A stretch of 64,000 bases of DNA from Lachnospiraceae bacterium UBA3762 (GTDB taxonomy: Bacteria > Bacillota > Clostridia > Lachnospirales > Lachnospiraceae). Shown piece by piece: positions 34,139-44,489 of the stretch (the stretch's first letter is position 1; every line of letters begins with the position of its first letter). The position numbers and the translations under genes are program-made. The notes under the pieces are model-generated. The model searched no databases. It saw nothing but the letters and a program-made list of their open reading frames with translations, and was not told where the DNA came from. The DNA is taken from the NCBI GenBank assembly GCA_002371615.1, contig DFGA01000050.1, positions 1 through 64,000 on the forward strand. The letters are read 5' to 3'.

Positions 34139-36787
34139 TTACTTTTTCTGTGCGATAGCTGCCTGCGCTGCCGCAAGTCTTGCGATCGGTACTCTGAAAG
34201 GAGAACACGATACATAATCAAGACCGAGACTGTTACAGAACTCAACGGATGAAGGATCTCCGCCGTGCTCACCGCAAATTCCCACATGAAGTTTCGGGTT
34301 AACGGGTTTGCCAAGATCCATGGACATCTTCATAAGTTTGCCGACGCCGTCTCTGTCAAGCTTCGAGAACGGATCATTCTCAAATATCTTCGTATCATAG
34401 TAAGCATTTAAGAACTTACCGGCATCGTCTCTTGAGAAGCCGTATGTCATCTGGGTAAGGTCATTTGTTCCGAAGCAGAAGAAATCAGCGTTTGCTGCTA
34501 TTTCATCGGCAGTAAGAGCAGCTCTGGGGATCTCGATCATTGTTCCGACTTCATATTCAAGCTTAAAGCCTGCAGCCTTGATCTCCTCGTCAGCTGTCTC
34601 AACAACTATTTTCTTGACGAAGTTAAACTCTTTCACATCACCTACAAGAGGGATCATGATCTCCGGTTTAACACTCCAGTTGGAATGCTTCTTGGAAACA
34701 TTGATAGCCGCTCTGATAACCGCTTTTGTCTGCATCTTTGCTATCTCGGGATATGTAACCGCAAGACGGCATCCGCGGTGTCCCATCATAGGGTTAAATT
34801 CATGAAGCGAATTGATGATGGACTTGATATCTTCAACACTCTTCTTCTGAGTCTTGGCAAGCTTCTCTATATCAGCATCATCGGTAGGCACGAACTCATG
34901 AAGAGGCGGATCAAGGAATCTGATAGTAACCGGATATCCTTCAAGAGCCTCATACAGCTTTTCAAAATCTCCCTGCTGGTAGGGAAGTATCTTATCAAGA
35001 GCTTTTTCTCTCTCTTCTACAGAATCAGAACATATCATCTCACGGAATGCATCGATCCTGTCACCCTCAAAGAACATATGCTCTGTACGGCACAGTCCGA
35101 TACCTTCCGCTCCAAGTTCTCTTGCTTTTCTGGCATCATGAGGAGTATCGGCATTTGTGCGCACCTTCATTGTGCGGTACTTATCGGCCCATGACATGAT
35201 CCTTCCGAACTCACCTGCGATCGTTGCATCAACGGTAGCGATCTGTCCTTCATAAATATTACCTGTAGTTCCATCGATGGAGATATAATCGCCTTCCGTA
35301 AACTCCTTGCCCGCAAGGGTAAACTTCTTGTTAGCTTCATCCATAGCGATGTCTCCGCATCCGGACACACAACATTTACCCATTCCTCTTGCAACAACAG
35401 CCGCATGACTTGTCATACCGCCTCGTACTGTCAGGATACCCTGCGCGGCTTTCATACCTGTTATATCTTCGGGGGAAGTCTCAAGTCTTACAAGAACGAC
35501 TTTTTCTCCCTTTGCATTCCACTCTTCCGCATCCTCGGCAGTAAATACTATCTTACCGCATGCTGCACCGGGTGAAGCTCCGAGACCTTTGCCGAGAGGC
35601 TTTAATGTCTTGAGAACGTTAACATCAAACTGCGGATGAAGAAGCGTATCAAGGTTTCTCGGATCGATCATGGCTACTGCCTCTTCTTCGGTCTTCATTC
35701 CTTCATCAACAAGATCGCATGCTATCTTAAGAGCAGCCTGGGCTGTTCTCTTACCGTTACGGCACTGAAGCATATAAAGCTTTCCGTTCTCAACCGTAAA
35801 CTCCATATCCTGCATATCATGATAATGCTTCTCAAGTATCTTACAAACTTTGATAAACTGCTTATAAGCCTCCGGGAACTGCTTCTCCATTTCGTCTATC
35901 TTCATGGGAGTACGGATACCCGCAACTACATCCTCGCCCTGTGCGTTTACGAGGAACTCACCCATAAGCTTCTTCTCTCCGGTGGCCGGATCTCTTGTAA
36001 ATGCAACACCTGTTCCGGAATTGTTATTAAGGTTACCGAATACCATAGGCATAACGGAAACCGCTGTTCCCCAGCTGTAAGGGATATCATTGTCACGACG
36101 GTAAACGTTTGCCCTCGGATTATCCCAGCTTCTGAACACGGCCTTAACCGCTTCCTTGAGCTGTATTATAGGATCCGTAGGGAAATCCTCATCAAGTTCC
36201 TTCTTGTATTCGCTCTTAAACTGTTCGGCAAGCGCCTTCAGATCTTCTGCTGTAAGGTCAACGTCAAACTCTACGCCTTTCTTCTTCTTCATGGCATCAA
36301 TGAGCTCTTCGAAGTGCTTCTTACCGACTCCCATAACTACGTCAGAGAACATCTGGATGAATCGCCTGTATGAATCATAAACGAATCTTTCAAACTTAGG
36401 GTCAGGATTGGCTTTGATCATGGCCTCGACAACTTCTTCGTTCATTCCGAGGTTAAGAATAGTATCCATCATACCGGGCATTGAAGCACGTGCACCCGAG
36501 CGTACTGATACAAGCAGCGGCTTTTCCGGATCCCCGAAATACTTGTCATTGATCATTTCGATACGTCCGACAAATTCCATTATCTGCCCCATGATCTCGT
36601 CATTAATCTGTCTGCCGTCCTCATAGTACTGGGTACATGCATCCGTAGTAACCGTAAAGCCCTGGGGAACAGGAAGACCTATATTGGTCATTTCAGCAAG
36701 ATTGGCACCTTTCCCTCCGAGCAGATTACGCATTTCGGCGTTACCTTCGGTAAACAGATAAACCCATTTTCTCTTACGTAAATTCAT
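34139..36787 (-). CDS. ppdK: pyruvate, phosphate dikinase
   Basis: Interconverts pyruvate + ATP + Pi with PEP + AMP + PPi. The 882-residue protein starts with the ATP-grasp domain (GGKGANLAEMTNIGLPVP). The swivelling phosphohistidine domain has GGMTSHAAVVARGMGK with the catalytic His. The PEP/pyruvate barrel has LGAEGIGLCRTEHMF, EFNPMMGHRGCRL and the C-terminal GICGEHGGDPSS. In PPi-using anaerobes the enzyme can run in either direction, and here it meets the oxaloacetate/pyruvate carboxyltransferase at the same node. AGGAGG precedes the ATG. Confidence 0.97.
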   Translation of the reverse strand: MNLRKRKWVYLFTEGNAEMRNLLGGKGANLAEMTNIGLPVPQGFTVTTDACTQYYEDGRQINDEIMGQIMEFVGRIEMINDKYFGDPEKPLLVSVRSGARASMPGMMDTILNLGMNEEVVEAMIKANPDPKFERFVYDSYRRFIQMFSDVVMGVGKKHFEELIDAMKKKKGVEFDVDLTAEDLKALAEQFKSEYKKELDEDFPTDPIIQLKEAVKAVFRSWDNPRANVYRRDNDIPYSWGTAVSVMPMVFGNLNNNSGTGVAFTRDPATGEKKLMGEFLVNAQGEDVVAGIRTPMKIDEMEKQFPEAYKQFIKVCKILEKHYHDMQDMEFTVENGKLYMLQCRNGKRTAQAALKIACDLVDEGMKTEEEAVAMIDPRNLDTLLHPQFDVNVLKTLKPLGKGLGASPGAACGKIVFTAEDAEEWNAKGEKVVLVRLETSPEDITGMKAAQGILTVRGGMTSHAAVVARGMGKCCVSGCGDIAMDEANKKFTLAGKEFTEGDYISIDGTTGNIYEGQIATVDATIAGEFGRIMSWADKYRTMKVRTNADTPHDARKARELGAEGIGLCRTEHMFFEGDRIDAFREMICSDSVEEREKALDKILPYQQGDFEKLYEALEGYPVTIRFLDPPLHEFVPTDDADIEKLAKTQKKSVEDIKSIINSLHEFNPMMGHRGCRLAVTYPEIAKMQTKAVIRAAINVSKKHSNWSVKPEIMIPLVGDVKEFNFVKKIVVETADEEIKAAGFKLEYEVGTMIEIPRAALTADEIAANADFFCFGTNDLTQMTYGFSRDDAGKFLNAYYDTKIFENDPFSKLDRDGVGKLMKMSMDLGKPVNPKLHVGICGEHGGDPSSVEFCNSLGLDYVSCSPFRVPIARLAAAQAAIAQKK

Positions 36788-36825
36788 TCTCTTTCCTCCT
36801 AGAATAATGCTGGAGCTACGCCCCG

Positions 36826-36834
36826 CTTATAGCA
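36826..36834 (-). promoter_or_regulatory. possible ppdK promoter (extended -10)
   Basis: Minus-strand TG-C-TATAAG lies about 40 bases before the ppdK ATG, just past the hairpin that ends glyS. No -35 is seen, so the call is weak. Confidence 0.3.
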
Positions 36835-36864
36835 AAAAATATATCACATTTTCATCAAAATGTG
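36834..36864 (-). terminator. possible glyS terminator
   Basis: CACATTTT-GATG-AAAATGTG forms an 8-bp AT-rich stem that includes the glyS stop codon. TATATTTTTT follows on the minus strand. The stem is weak, so partial read-through into ppdK is possible. Confidence 0.5.
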
Positions 36865-38255
36865 AACTTATCGGCAAAATAAGCATCAAGATCTTCTATC
36901 TTCACTCTTTCCTGCTCCATGCTGTCACGATCCCTTACTGTAACCGCTCCGTCTTCTTCGGACTCAAAATCATATGTAACGCAGAAAGGAGTTCCGATCT
37001 CGTCCTGTCTTCTGTATCTCTTTCCGATGTTTCCCCTGTCATCAAACTCACAGTTATACTTTTTGGAAAGTGTTGCGTAGATCTTCTCGGCTCCTTCGTT
37101 GAGTTTCTTGGAAAGCGGAAGGATACCGATCTTGACAGGGGCTATTGCCGGATGAAAATGAAGAACGGTACGCATATCCGGTTTATCCTCTGTACCGATG
37201 TTTTCCTCATCATATGCTTCACACAAAAAAGCTAACGTTACACGGTCGGCACCAAGAGAGGGCTCCACAACATACGGAATATATTTCTCGTTGGTTTCGT
37301 CATCAAAGTATTCCATTGATTCACCCGATGTATTCTGATGCCGTGTAAGGTCATAATCGGTTCTTGATGCAATGCCCCACAGCTCTCCCCAGTCTGTAAA
37401 GGGAAATGCATATTCGATATCCGTTGTATGATCACTGTAAAATGACAGTTCTTCAGGATCATGGTCCCTAAGTCTTAAATGTTCTTTATCTATACCGAGA
37501 GCAAGGAGCCAGTCATAGCAATACTTCCTCCAGTATTCAAACCATTCTGTCTGTGTTCCTGGCTTGCAGAAGAATTCCAGCTCCATCTGTTCAAACTCTC
37601 TGGTCCTGAATGTAAAGTTACCCGGTGTTATCTCATTTCTGAAGCTCTTTCCTACCTGACAGATACCGAAAGGAACCTTCTTACGTGATGTGCGCTGAAC
37701 GTTTTTGAAGTTCACAAATATTCCCTGTGCTGTCTCGGGGCGCAGATATACGGTATCTTTCGCATCCTCGGTAACTCCCTGGAAAGTTTTGAACATAAGG
37801 TTAAACTCCCTTATGCCAGTAAAATCATGCTTTCCGCATGATGGGCAGGGAACATTATTGTCTTTTATAAACTCCTCCATCTTTTCATGTGACCAGCCGT
37901 CAACTGTACTGTCAAGCTTGATTTCGTGCTGGGCAGCATAGTTTTCTATAAGCTGGTCGGCACGAAACCTCTCGTGACAAGCCTTGCAATCCATAAGAGG
38001 GTCTGAAAAACCGCCCAAATGTCCTGATGCAACCCAAGTCTGAGGATTCATAAGAATAGCACAGTCAACGCCGACATTGTAAGGATTCTCCTGTACAAAC
38101 TTCTGCCACCACGCGTGTTTAACGTTGTTTTTAAGTTCAACTCCAAGATTTCCGTAGTCCCACGTATTAGCCAGTCCTCCGTATATCTCGGATCCCGGAT
38201 ATACAAATCCTCTGGACTTGGCAAGAGCTACTATCTTATCCATTGTTTTTTCCAT
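36855..38255 (-). CDS. glyS: glycyl-tRNA synthetase (single-chain type)
   Basis: Charges tRNA-Gly; the homodimeric class II form. The 466-residue protein has GFVYPGSEIYGGLANTWDYG at the N-terminus and a zinc-binding insert (CKACHERF with CPSCGKHDF). VYLRPETAQGIFVNFKNV and FRNEITPGNFTFRTREFEQ are motif 2, and EPSLGADRVTLAFL lies in motif 3. A normal anticodon-binding domain follows. AAAGGAG precedes the ATG. No T-box leader is present; it follows the lipoprotein gene in the reverse orientation of reading by only 21 bp. Confidence 0.96.
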   Translation of the reverse strand: MEKTMDKIVALAKSRGFVYPGSEIYGGLANTWDYGNLGVELKNNVKHAWWQKFVQENPYNVGVDCAILMNPQTWVASGHLGGFSDPLMDCKACHERFRADQLIENYAAQHEIKLDSTVDGWSHEKMEEFIKDNNVPCPSCGKHDFTGIREFNLMFKTFQGVTEDAKDTVYLRPETAQGIFVNFKNVQRTSRKKVPFGICQVGKSFRNEITPGNFTFRTREFEQMELEFFCKPGTQTEWFEYWRKYCYDWLLALGIDKEHLRLRDHDPEELSFYSDHTTDIEYAFPFTDWGELWGIASRTDYDLTRHQNTSGESMEYFDDETNEKYIPYVVEPSLGADRVTLAFLCEAYDEENIGTEDKPDMRTVLHFHPAIAPVKIGILPLSKKLNEGAEKIYATLSKKYNCEFDDRGNIGKRYRRQDEIGTPFCVTYDFESEEDGAVTVRDRDSMEQERVKIEDLDAYFADKFTF

Positions 38256-38276
38256 TTTTATGACTCCTTTACATTT

Positions 38277-38864
38277 TTACTTAAGTATAATATATGCAAG
38301 ACCGTCCGACTCGCTTAAAACCCTCGCTTCATTATCGCCCAACACATCAACATTCGCTGAAACATAAGCAATATCATCAAATGTTCTGACTCTGACATGT
38401 TCACTCAGAATTACGATGCTTTTGTCGGAAAGTCCCATGATCTGTACTTTTTCTATCTTGTCCCCGTTTTCTACGCCTTTAAGTGTCACATCCATAGTGT
38501 AGCCATTATCGTACGCGTCTTTAACAGTCCCGACAAAAAGTCTCTCACCCGTAAAGTTTTCGTAATCCGACGGACCGGTAAAATCAAGATCAACGGTTAA
38601 AAGTGTCCCGTTGAGTTCTACTTTTTTGAGCCGTATCTCTTCTCCCCCGATGTTTTCGTTGTACTGCGAAACAGAGGATTCTAATTCACTTTTCAGTTCA
38701 TCAAGGTTGTAATAATCTTTGTCGAAGTTCTCGATGATCCTCTCAGAGATCCTGCCCTTTTTGGCCACGACTATTGTCGATTCGGCATAGTCGCCTTCCG
38801 CCTCCGCGCAGGCACTCAGGCACACAAGAACCGCTGTCATTATTACAATGATTCTTTTTCTCAT
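38277..38864 (-). CDS. predicted lipoprotein of unknown function
   Basis: A 195-residue protein. The signal peptide ends CLSAC (Cys19), giving a lipid-anchored secreted protein. The body is acidic and mostly beta-rich by eye (VELNGTLLTVDLDFTG, then VRVRTFDDIAYVSANVDV). I do not recognise a family. The ATG at 38864 overlaps the recO stop (ATGA), so it is co-translated with the era-recO unit and lies just upstream of glyS. Confidence 0.75.
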   Translation of the reverse strand: MRKRIIVIMTAVLVCLSACAEAEGDYAESTIVVAKKGRISERIIENFDKDYYNLDELKSELESSVSQYNENIGGEEIRLKKVELNGTLLTVDLDFTGPSDYENFTGERLFVGTVKDAYDNGYTMDVTLKGVENGDKIEKVQIMGLSDKSIVILSEHVRVRTFDDIAYVSANVDVLGDNEARVLSESDGLAYIILK

Positions 38865-39520
38865 GACAGATTCCATATTTCCAGACTCTTAAACTTCCTG
38901 TCAATACATTTATCCATATATTTCGAGCTAAGCTCCTCCAACTCCAGCAATACACTGTCGCTTACTGCAAACGTATACAGTTTTTCAACAGGAGTATCCA
39001 CTATAAACCCAACCGTGTATGCTGCGGATTCACTCAAATTGCTTTCGGCCGGAATTCCCGGAAACTCACCGTTTACCGCGATCGCTTTTATCTCGTAGAT
39101 CACCTTTACCAGGCGGTTATCAAGCGAAGGATGACAAACAGCTTTAACGGACTGGTACAGGAGTTTTAGCATCTCTACTTCATCGTTATTCTCCCTCGTA
39201 TAATAGTCCGCAAACTCTAGAAAATACATTCCGAGGCATGCCCCGGAAAAATCGGCACGAAGTTCTTCAAAATAATTTGAGATGGAAGCTTCAACAAGGT
39301 TATAAGCACTTCTGCCCTCAAACATCTTAAAAGAGCCGAAACAAAACTGGTCGGTTGCCGCAAGAAGTCTTGATCCCTGCCTTCTTGCCCCCTTGGCGAA
39401 CGCCGTTATCTTCCCTCTTTCTTTCGTAAGAAGTACGACTCTTCGGTCATAATCATTGACCGGAGTACTTGCAAGAACCATTCCGGTTAATATGACCGGA
39501 CCCGGATTATAATTAGCCAT
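38861..39520 (-). CDS. recO: DNA repair protein RecO
   Basis: RecO loads RecA on gaps together with RecR. The 219-residue protein has the N-terminal OB fold (LTGMVLASTPVNDYDRRVVLLT, GKITAFAKGARRQGSRL) and a helical C-terminal part (FFEELRADFSGACLGMYFLEF). It is shorter than the usual 240-250 residues, and I do not see the four-Cys zinc motif of many relatives. It starts 8 bases inside the end of era, the common era-recO order. Confidence 0.93.
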   Translation of the reverse strand: MANYNPGPVILTGMVLASTPVNDYDRRVVLLTKERGKITAFAKGARRQGSRLLAATDQFCFGSFKMFEGRSAYNLVEASISNYFEELRADFSGACLGMYFLEFADYYTRENNDEVEMLKLLYQSVKAVCHPSLDNRLVKVIYEIKAIAVNGEFPGIPAESNLSESAAYTVGFIVDTPVEKLYTFAVSDSVLLELEELSSKYMDKCIDRKFKSLEIWNLS

Positions 39521-40409
39521 CTCCTAATTCTTTCCTGTCATATCCGAAATTTTTGAGCAAAATATCGGAATCGCGCCAGTCTTTTCTAACTTTGGTCCAA
39601 AGCTTAAGATTGACCTTGCTTTCAAGAAGTTCTTCCGCCTCATATCTTGCCGCACTTCCGATCTTCTTGATCATTGCCCCGCCTTTGCCTATGATGATTC
39701 CCTTATGAGATTCCTTTTCACATATTATAGTAGCATCGATATTAACGATATCTGATGAAAAATCCATTGTCTCAACGGTAACGGCTATCCCGTGGGGAAT
39801 CTCATCATTTAAGCACTTAAGTGCCTTCTCCCGGACAATTTCGGCTACTATTTGTCGAACCGGCTGATCAGTTACGGTATCTTCATCATAAAACGGCACG
39901 CCTTCCGGCATATATTTAAATATCTGGTCTATTAGAGTATCAACATTATCTCCGGTAAGTGCCGAAACCGGAACGACCTCATCGAAATTGCACAACCTGC
40001 TGTATGAATCTATTATGGCAAACAGTTCATCCTTTTTTTTCTTATCGATCTTGTTCACGACAAGAATAACCGGAACACTTATTTGTGACAGTCCCTCTGC
40101 GATCGCTTTGTCGGAAGGTCCGATATACTCATCCGCTTCAACCAGATAAAGCACAAGATCAACTTCGGATATTGTCCGCTTCGCAACCTTAACCATGTAT
40201 TCACCAAGCTTGTTCTTTGCTTTATGAATACCCGGAGTATCGAGAAACACTATCTGGCCCCGTTCCTCGGTATAAACTGTCTGTATCCGGTTTCTGGTAG
40301 TTTGCGGTTTGTCGGATGTTATAGCTATCTTCTGACCGATTATACGATTGGTAAGTGTAGACTTTCCGACATTCGGTCTGCCGATAACAGCAACAAATCC
40401 GGCCCTCAT
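39513..40409 (-). CDS. era: GTPase Era
   Basis: Ribosome-assembly GTPase that binds 16S rRNA. The 298-residue protein shows GRPNVGKST (G1), the TTRN switch, DTPGIHK (G3), VVNKIDK (G4) and VSALTG (G5). A C-terminal KH domain follows with GKGGAMIKKIG. The ATG at 40409 is preferred over one at 40424 because GGAAGG lies seven bases ahead of it. The upstream DUF4349 gene ends 15 bases before. Confidence 0.97.
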   Translation of the reverse strand: MRAGFVAVIGRPNVGKSTLTNRIIGQKIAITSDKPQTTRNRIQTVYTEERGQIVFLDTPGIHKAKNKLGEYMVKVAKRTISEVDLVLYLVEADEYIGPSDKAIAEGLSQISVPVILVVNKIDKKKKDELFAIIDSYSRLCNFDEVVPVSALTGDNVDTLIDQIFKYMPEGVPFYDEDTVTDQPVRQIVAEIVREKALKCLNDEIPHGIAVTVETMDFSSDIVNIDATIICEKESHKGIIIGKGGAMIKKIGSAARYEAEELLESKVNLKLWTKVRKDWRDSDILLKNFGYDRKELGDG

Positions 40410-40423
40410 GCCGACACCTTCCA

Positions 40424-41512
40424 TTATTTCTTTTCTCCGGAAGTGTCGGTCTGTGTGTTTGCGGCGGTATTTTGCGCAGTGTCCTTTACCGCAGTATTCA
40501 CCGTTGCAACTCTTTTGGATGAACTCTTTTTGTTCATTTTTTTCACAAGTGCGATGATAGCTTTAACAATTCCGAATACTATTATGAATACAACAAAGAG
40601 AATAATAAGTATCACGAGAAGTGTAGGCAGGAATGCTATGAAACCGATAACAAAATCCTGTATTGTCTCCCATGCATTCTCACAACTGTCCAAAAACTCC
40701 TCGGCAAGTCTTTGTCCGAAAGACTTCTCCTCAACGGGATCGGGCGAATACTCCTTGACCTCACGAACATCCAGATAAACGGTCGAATACTGAACCTGAT
40801 TACTCATCATGCGAAGTCTTGACTCGTAGCTTTCGATCTCATACCTTACCTCGGTAAGCCTGTTCTCAAGTTCTATGATGTTCTCAAGTGTATCGGCCTG
40901 CTCAAGCAGTTCATTAAGTCTTGTCTGTTCAATCTTGAGGGACTCTTTGTGAGCTTCAACATCGGCATACTGGAGTGTTACGTCCTCCACAGACTCATTC
41001 TTATTTGTGATATTGGATGCTTTCTCAACTCCCGTAACAAAACTGTCAAGCTTGTCTGCGGGTATCCTTGCAACAATGTTGGCATACCGTTCGGAATATG
41101 AATCGTACGAATTGCCGCTCACATTCGTGCTTTCGGCATATCCACCGAGACTTTCGATCCTGTCCTTAATATTGTCTATAAACTTATCAAATTCTCTGGT
41201 CTCCGCAGACATATTAACAGTCTTGATAAGCTTTCTGTTTGAACTCCTCATGATCTCGGAGTCACTCACACTTTCTCCGCCGGAAGAGCCCTCAGCTTCT
41301 GTCGGCTCCTCTACATCCGCTTCTGCAGCCTCGTAATCGTAATCATACAGATCATCCGAATAGTCATAGGATGCTTCTTCGGCGGCAGCAACAGGTGCCG
41401 CTTCGGATTTGGCGTTATACGAACCATCTGATGCAGCAGATCCGCCACAGCCCGCAAGAATGGCAGCTGCTGTAACAGAACAGATTGTAAGTGTAAGTTT
41501 TCTCTTTTTCAT
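40424..41512 (-). CDS. DUF4349 membrane-anchored lipoprotein
   Basis: A 362-residue envelope protein. It begins with a lipoprotein signal ending ILAGC (Cys22) and a Ser/Asp/Glu/Tyr-rich linker to about residue 90. A DUF4349 domain follows (SSNRKLIKTVNMSAETREF, then LGGYAESTNVSG and a coiled-coil segment at about 190-245). A membrane helix pair (about 285-325) and a basic tail end it. The function of DUF4349 is unknown. It sits between the M16 peptidase gene and era with short gaps. Confidence 0.85.
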   Translation of the reverse strand: MKKRKLTLTICSVTAAAILAGCGGSAASDGSYNAKSEAAPVAAAEEASYDYSDDLYDYDYEAAEADVEEPTEAEGSSGGESVSDSEIMRSSNRKLIKTVNMSAETREFDKFIDNIKDRIESLGGYAESTNVSGNSYDSYSERYANIVARIPADKLDSFVTGVEKASNITNKNESVEDVTLQYADVEAHKESLKIEQTRLNELLEQADTLENIIELENRLTEVRYEIESYESRLRMMSNQVQYSTVYLDVREVKEYSPDPVEEKSFGQRLAEEFLDSCENAWETIQDFVIGFIAFLPTLLVILIILFVVFIIVFGIVKAIIALVKKMNKKSSSKRVATVNTAVKDTAQNTAANTQTDTSGEKK

Positions 41513-41542
41513 GATCTTCCTCCCTAAAATAACCCTGATATG

Positions 41543-44470
41543 TTACTGCCTGAACAAAGGCTGAATGCTTGTAAAGAGATCTTTTTCTTTCTCTATTTCT
41601 TCCTCACCGCCAAGCACACATATGCACTCATCCTGTCTGCCGGCTTCTATATATTTATAGAGTTTTGCAATATCACTGCCCCTGCAGCCAAGTATCTCGT
41701 CTCTTTCTTTCTGTACATTTTCAAAGGTATCTTTGCACAGGAAGGCTTCCCGGCTCCTGCTCCCTTTTGCACTCGGGGAAAGCGGAAAATCAATGTCCGA
41801 TACGGTTCCGATTATATATTTTGTCATATCCCGCTCACCGGCTTTGAAATCTTTGAGATAAGATGATGCACCCTCAAAAACCTCAAGTGTCCTTCGAAGA
41901 TTGGGATCACGGTATGAAGCAAAGGTTACTTTGCCGCTTCTTGAATATCCAGAAAAGCACCCGTAAGCTCCTCCTACAACTCTTACCTGATTCCACAGAT
42001 AGTCGTAACCCATGATGACCCTTAAAACTTTCAGAGCACCGTTGTACTTAAGTTCCTCATTCCTGTATGTCCCGGCCTTGGCAACATACTGGACTTTCGC
42101 ACTTGTTTTGTATCCTTCGGCAAACTTCTTCTTTTCAAATTCTATGGAGCAGATCTCATTATTCACATCCGGTGCCGCTGTGATAAAGGCTGCCACCTGA
42201 GTGTTAAACACGTCACGCTGAGAATCCTCTGCCGTATAGTCAAATACTCTTAAATTCTCTCTTGTAAATATAAGCGCTGCTGTTTTTTGAAGATTGCTCT
42301 TCAGTTCATCGAACCTGTTGTCAAAGTCCGACTCAATATCCTCGATCAGCCTGTAAAAATCAATTCCCCCCATTTTCTCGCTGATCATTTCCTGCTTTGA
42401 TATTCCAGAAAGAGCCCTGTGCATCGCAACAGCATGTCCGCTGCTCATCATTGTGGCGGAAAGCCTTGATTTTAGCATACAGATAAGATCATACATACGC
42501 TTCCTGTCGGAAAAATCCGATGTGTAGATAATCTCTTTGATGATGTCAAAGGCAAATGGAAGCTTATTGTAGAATATTTTTGCCTTCATTTCGAAATAAT
42601 GCAGGAACTTATCCGGATCGTTTACATCGGTATACATACCGGTTCCGGCCGAAACCCCTCCGGTATTAAGGAATATCTCGTTTGCAAGATCCGCATAACT
42701 GTAATGCTCTGTATTAACAAGTCCGAGAACGGCTTTTAATATTCCGGCATAGGGAAGCATCTCTGAAGGCACCTTGTCAAGGTCGAATGCGATATACAGG
42801 TATCCGATGCCATTGGTAAATACATTATGGTACAGAACGTCACAGCCATCTATATTACTTTTTTCGTTAACAAAATCCTCTGCCTCTTTTTTAATGTCCG
42901 ATATTTTCAAAAGAGGAATACATTTAAGGATTTCTTCCGAATCCTCTTCTTCCTGATAAGCATGAAGCGCTTTTGTATCCTCACAGAGTCTCTTCACTTC
43001 ATCCGCATTCATACCATCTTTGAGGGAGCGCATTTTTGCTTCAAGCTCCTTGTCCTTTTGGGCTGTAAGCCCTTTTATCGGAATCAGGCTTACGGAAGAT
43101 GCGTGCTTATTGTCAAGCAGATACTCTTTCACGAGATCTTCATAATAGCCGGTCTCGATCTGCTGTCTTAAATATGCATATGTATCGAGCGCTTCAATAT
43201 GTACAAAGGGCAATGAATCATCGTACAGCCATGAGTCAAGGGCGGTAAGCCCGTACATAAGTCCCTTCGGATAATGACCGAAGTCAGCCTCACGGAACCT
43301 GAACTCATTAAGATTAAGCCCCGCAAGCAATGCTTTTTTATCAAACCCGTTTTTGACCACATCAGAGAGAACCGTTCTGATAATCTCCAAAAACTTCTCT
43401 TTATTCTGAATGTCCGAGTTCTTGATTATTATCGAAAAATACGGCTGGTATACACCGTTTTCAAATGTTGACTGGACATCCTTACATATTCCCGAATCCA
43501 AAAGTGCCTGCTTGAGCACCGCTCCCGGAGATGATAAAAGGGCGTATTCAAGTATCTGAAAAGCAATATAGAGTTTGGGATCGAGGCTCGTTGACAATAC
43601 TGCATTGTACGAAAGATAAGTGTTCTGCTCTTCGCTTTCATCATACGTTATCGGATATTCTTTTACAACATCGCTTATCTTATCGAATGTCTTCTGAAGA
43701 CGGACCGCAGAATCAATTTCAAGCCTGTCATACGAAGACAGGTACTCTTTGTCTATATAATCAAGTCTTTCTTCAAAATCCATATCCCCGTACAGATAAA
43801 TATAACTGTTGGACGGATGGTAATATCTTCTGTGAAAATCAAGAAACTGTTCATACGTAAGAGACGGTATCACGTCAGGATCACCGCCGGACTCAACACC
43901 GTAACATGTATCCGGAAAAAGAGAATCAAAAATCGCACGGGAAAGCATGTCATCCGGCGATGAGAATGCACCTTTCATTTCGGAATAGACCACACCGTTT
44001 ATCGTTATAGGACCGTTTTCATCCTCTAACTCGTAATGCCAGCCTTCCTGCTTGAATATCTGCTGCCTTTCGTAAATATTCGGGTGAAAAACCGCATCAA
44101 GATAAACATCGCAGAGGTTCTTGAAATCCTGGTCGTTGCAGCTTGCAACCGGATAAACGGTCTTGTCGGGATAAGTCATTGCATTAAGAAACGTATTGAG
44201 AGAGCCCTTAGCGAGTTCCACAAAGGGATCCTTTGCCGGATACTTTTTGGATCCGCACAAAACCGAGTGTTCGATTATATGCGGTACTCCCGTAGAATCT
44301 TCGGGAGGTGTTCGGAATCCCACATAGAAAACCTTGTTGTCATCGTCGTTTTCTATGCACACTACTCTTGCTCCTGTCTTTTTGTGTTTGAGGAGATATC
44401 CCTTTGAATTGATATCCGAAAGATCTTCGGTTGAAATAAGTTCATATGCGTTGATGTTTAAAGAATTCAT
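41543..44470 (-). CDS. M16C metallopeptidase (PreP-like)
   Basis: A 975-residue zinc peptidase of the presequence-protease type. The inverted zinc motif HIIEH is in GVPHIIEHSVLCGSKKYP, with the downstream Glu expected in YSEMKGAFSSPDD. LAKGSLNTFLNAMTYPDKT is the next family block. The second, inactive half and the M16C-associated middle complete the clamshell. These enzymes degrade short unstructured peptides. No signal peptide is seen, so it is cytoplasmic. It follows the rhomboid-like gene by 19 bp. Confidence 0.94.
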   Translation of the reverse strand: MNSLNINAYELISTEDLSDINSKGYLLKHKKTGARVVCIENDDDNKVFYVGFRTPPEDSTGVPHIIEHSVLCGSKKYPAKDPFVELAKGSLNTFLNAMTYPDKTVYPVASCNDQDFKNLCDVYLDAVFHPNIYERQQIFKQEGWHYELEDENGPITINGVVYSEMKGAFSSPDDMLSRAIFDSLFPDTCYGVESGGDPDVIPSLTYEQFLDFHRRYYHPSNSYIYLYGDMDFEERLDYIDKEYLSSYDRLEIDSAVRLQKTFDKISDVVKEYPITYDESEEQNTYLSYNAVLSTSLDPKLYIAFQILEYALLSSPGAVLKQALLDSGICKDVQSTFENGVYQPYFSIIIKNSDIQNKEKFLEIIRTVLSDVVKNGFDKKALLAGLNLNEFRFREADFGHYPKGLMYGLTALDSWLYDDSLPFVHIEALDTYAYLRQQIETGYYEDLVKEYLLDNKHASSVSLIPIKGLTAQKDKELEAKMRSLKDGMNADEVKRLCEDTKALHAYQEEEDSEEILKCIPLLKISDIKKEAEDFVNEKSNIDGCDVLYHNVFTNGIGYLYIAFDLDKVPSEMLPYAGILKAVLGLVNTEHYSYADLANEIFLNTGGVSAGTGMYTDVNDPDKFLHYFEMKAKIFYNKLPFAFDIIKEIIYTSDFSDRKRMYDLICMLKSRLSATMMSSGHAVAMHRALSGISKQEMISEKMGGIDFYRLIEDIESDFDNRFDELKSNLQKTAALIFTRENLRVFDYTAEDSQRDVFNTQVAAFITAAPDVNNEICSIEFEKKKFAEGYKTSAKVQYVAKAGTYRNEELKYNGALKVLRVIMGYDYLWNQVRVVGGAYGCFSGYSRSGKVTFASYRDPNLRRTLEVFEGASSYLKDFKAGERDMTKYIIGTVSDIDFPLSPSAKGSRSREAFLCKDTFENVQKERDEILGCRGSDIAKLYKYIEAGRQDECICVLGGEEEIEKEKDLFTSIQPLFRQ

Positions 44471-44489
44471 AAAAAATATATGCTCCTAT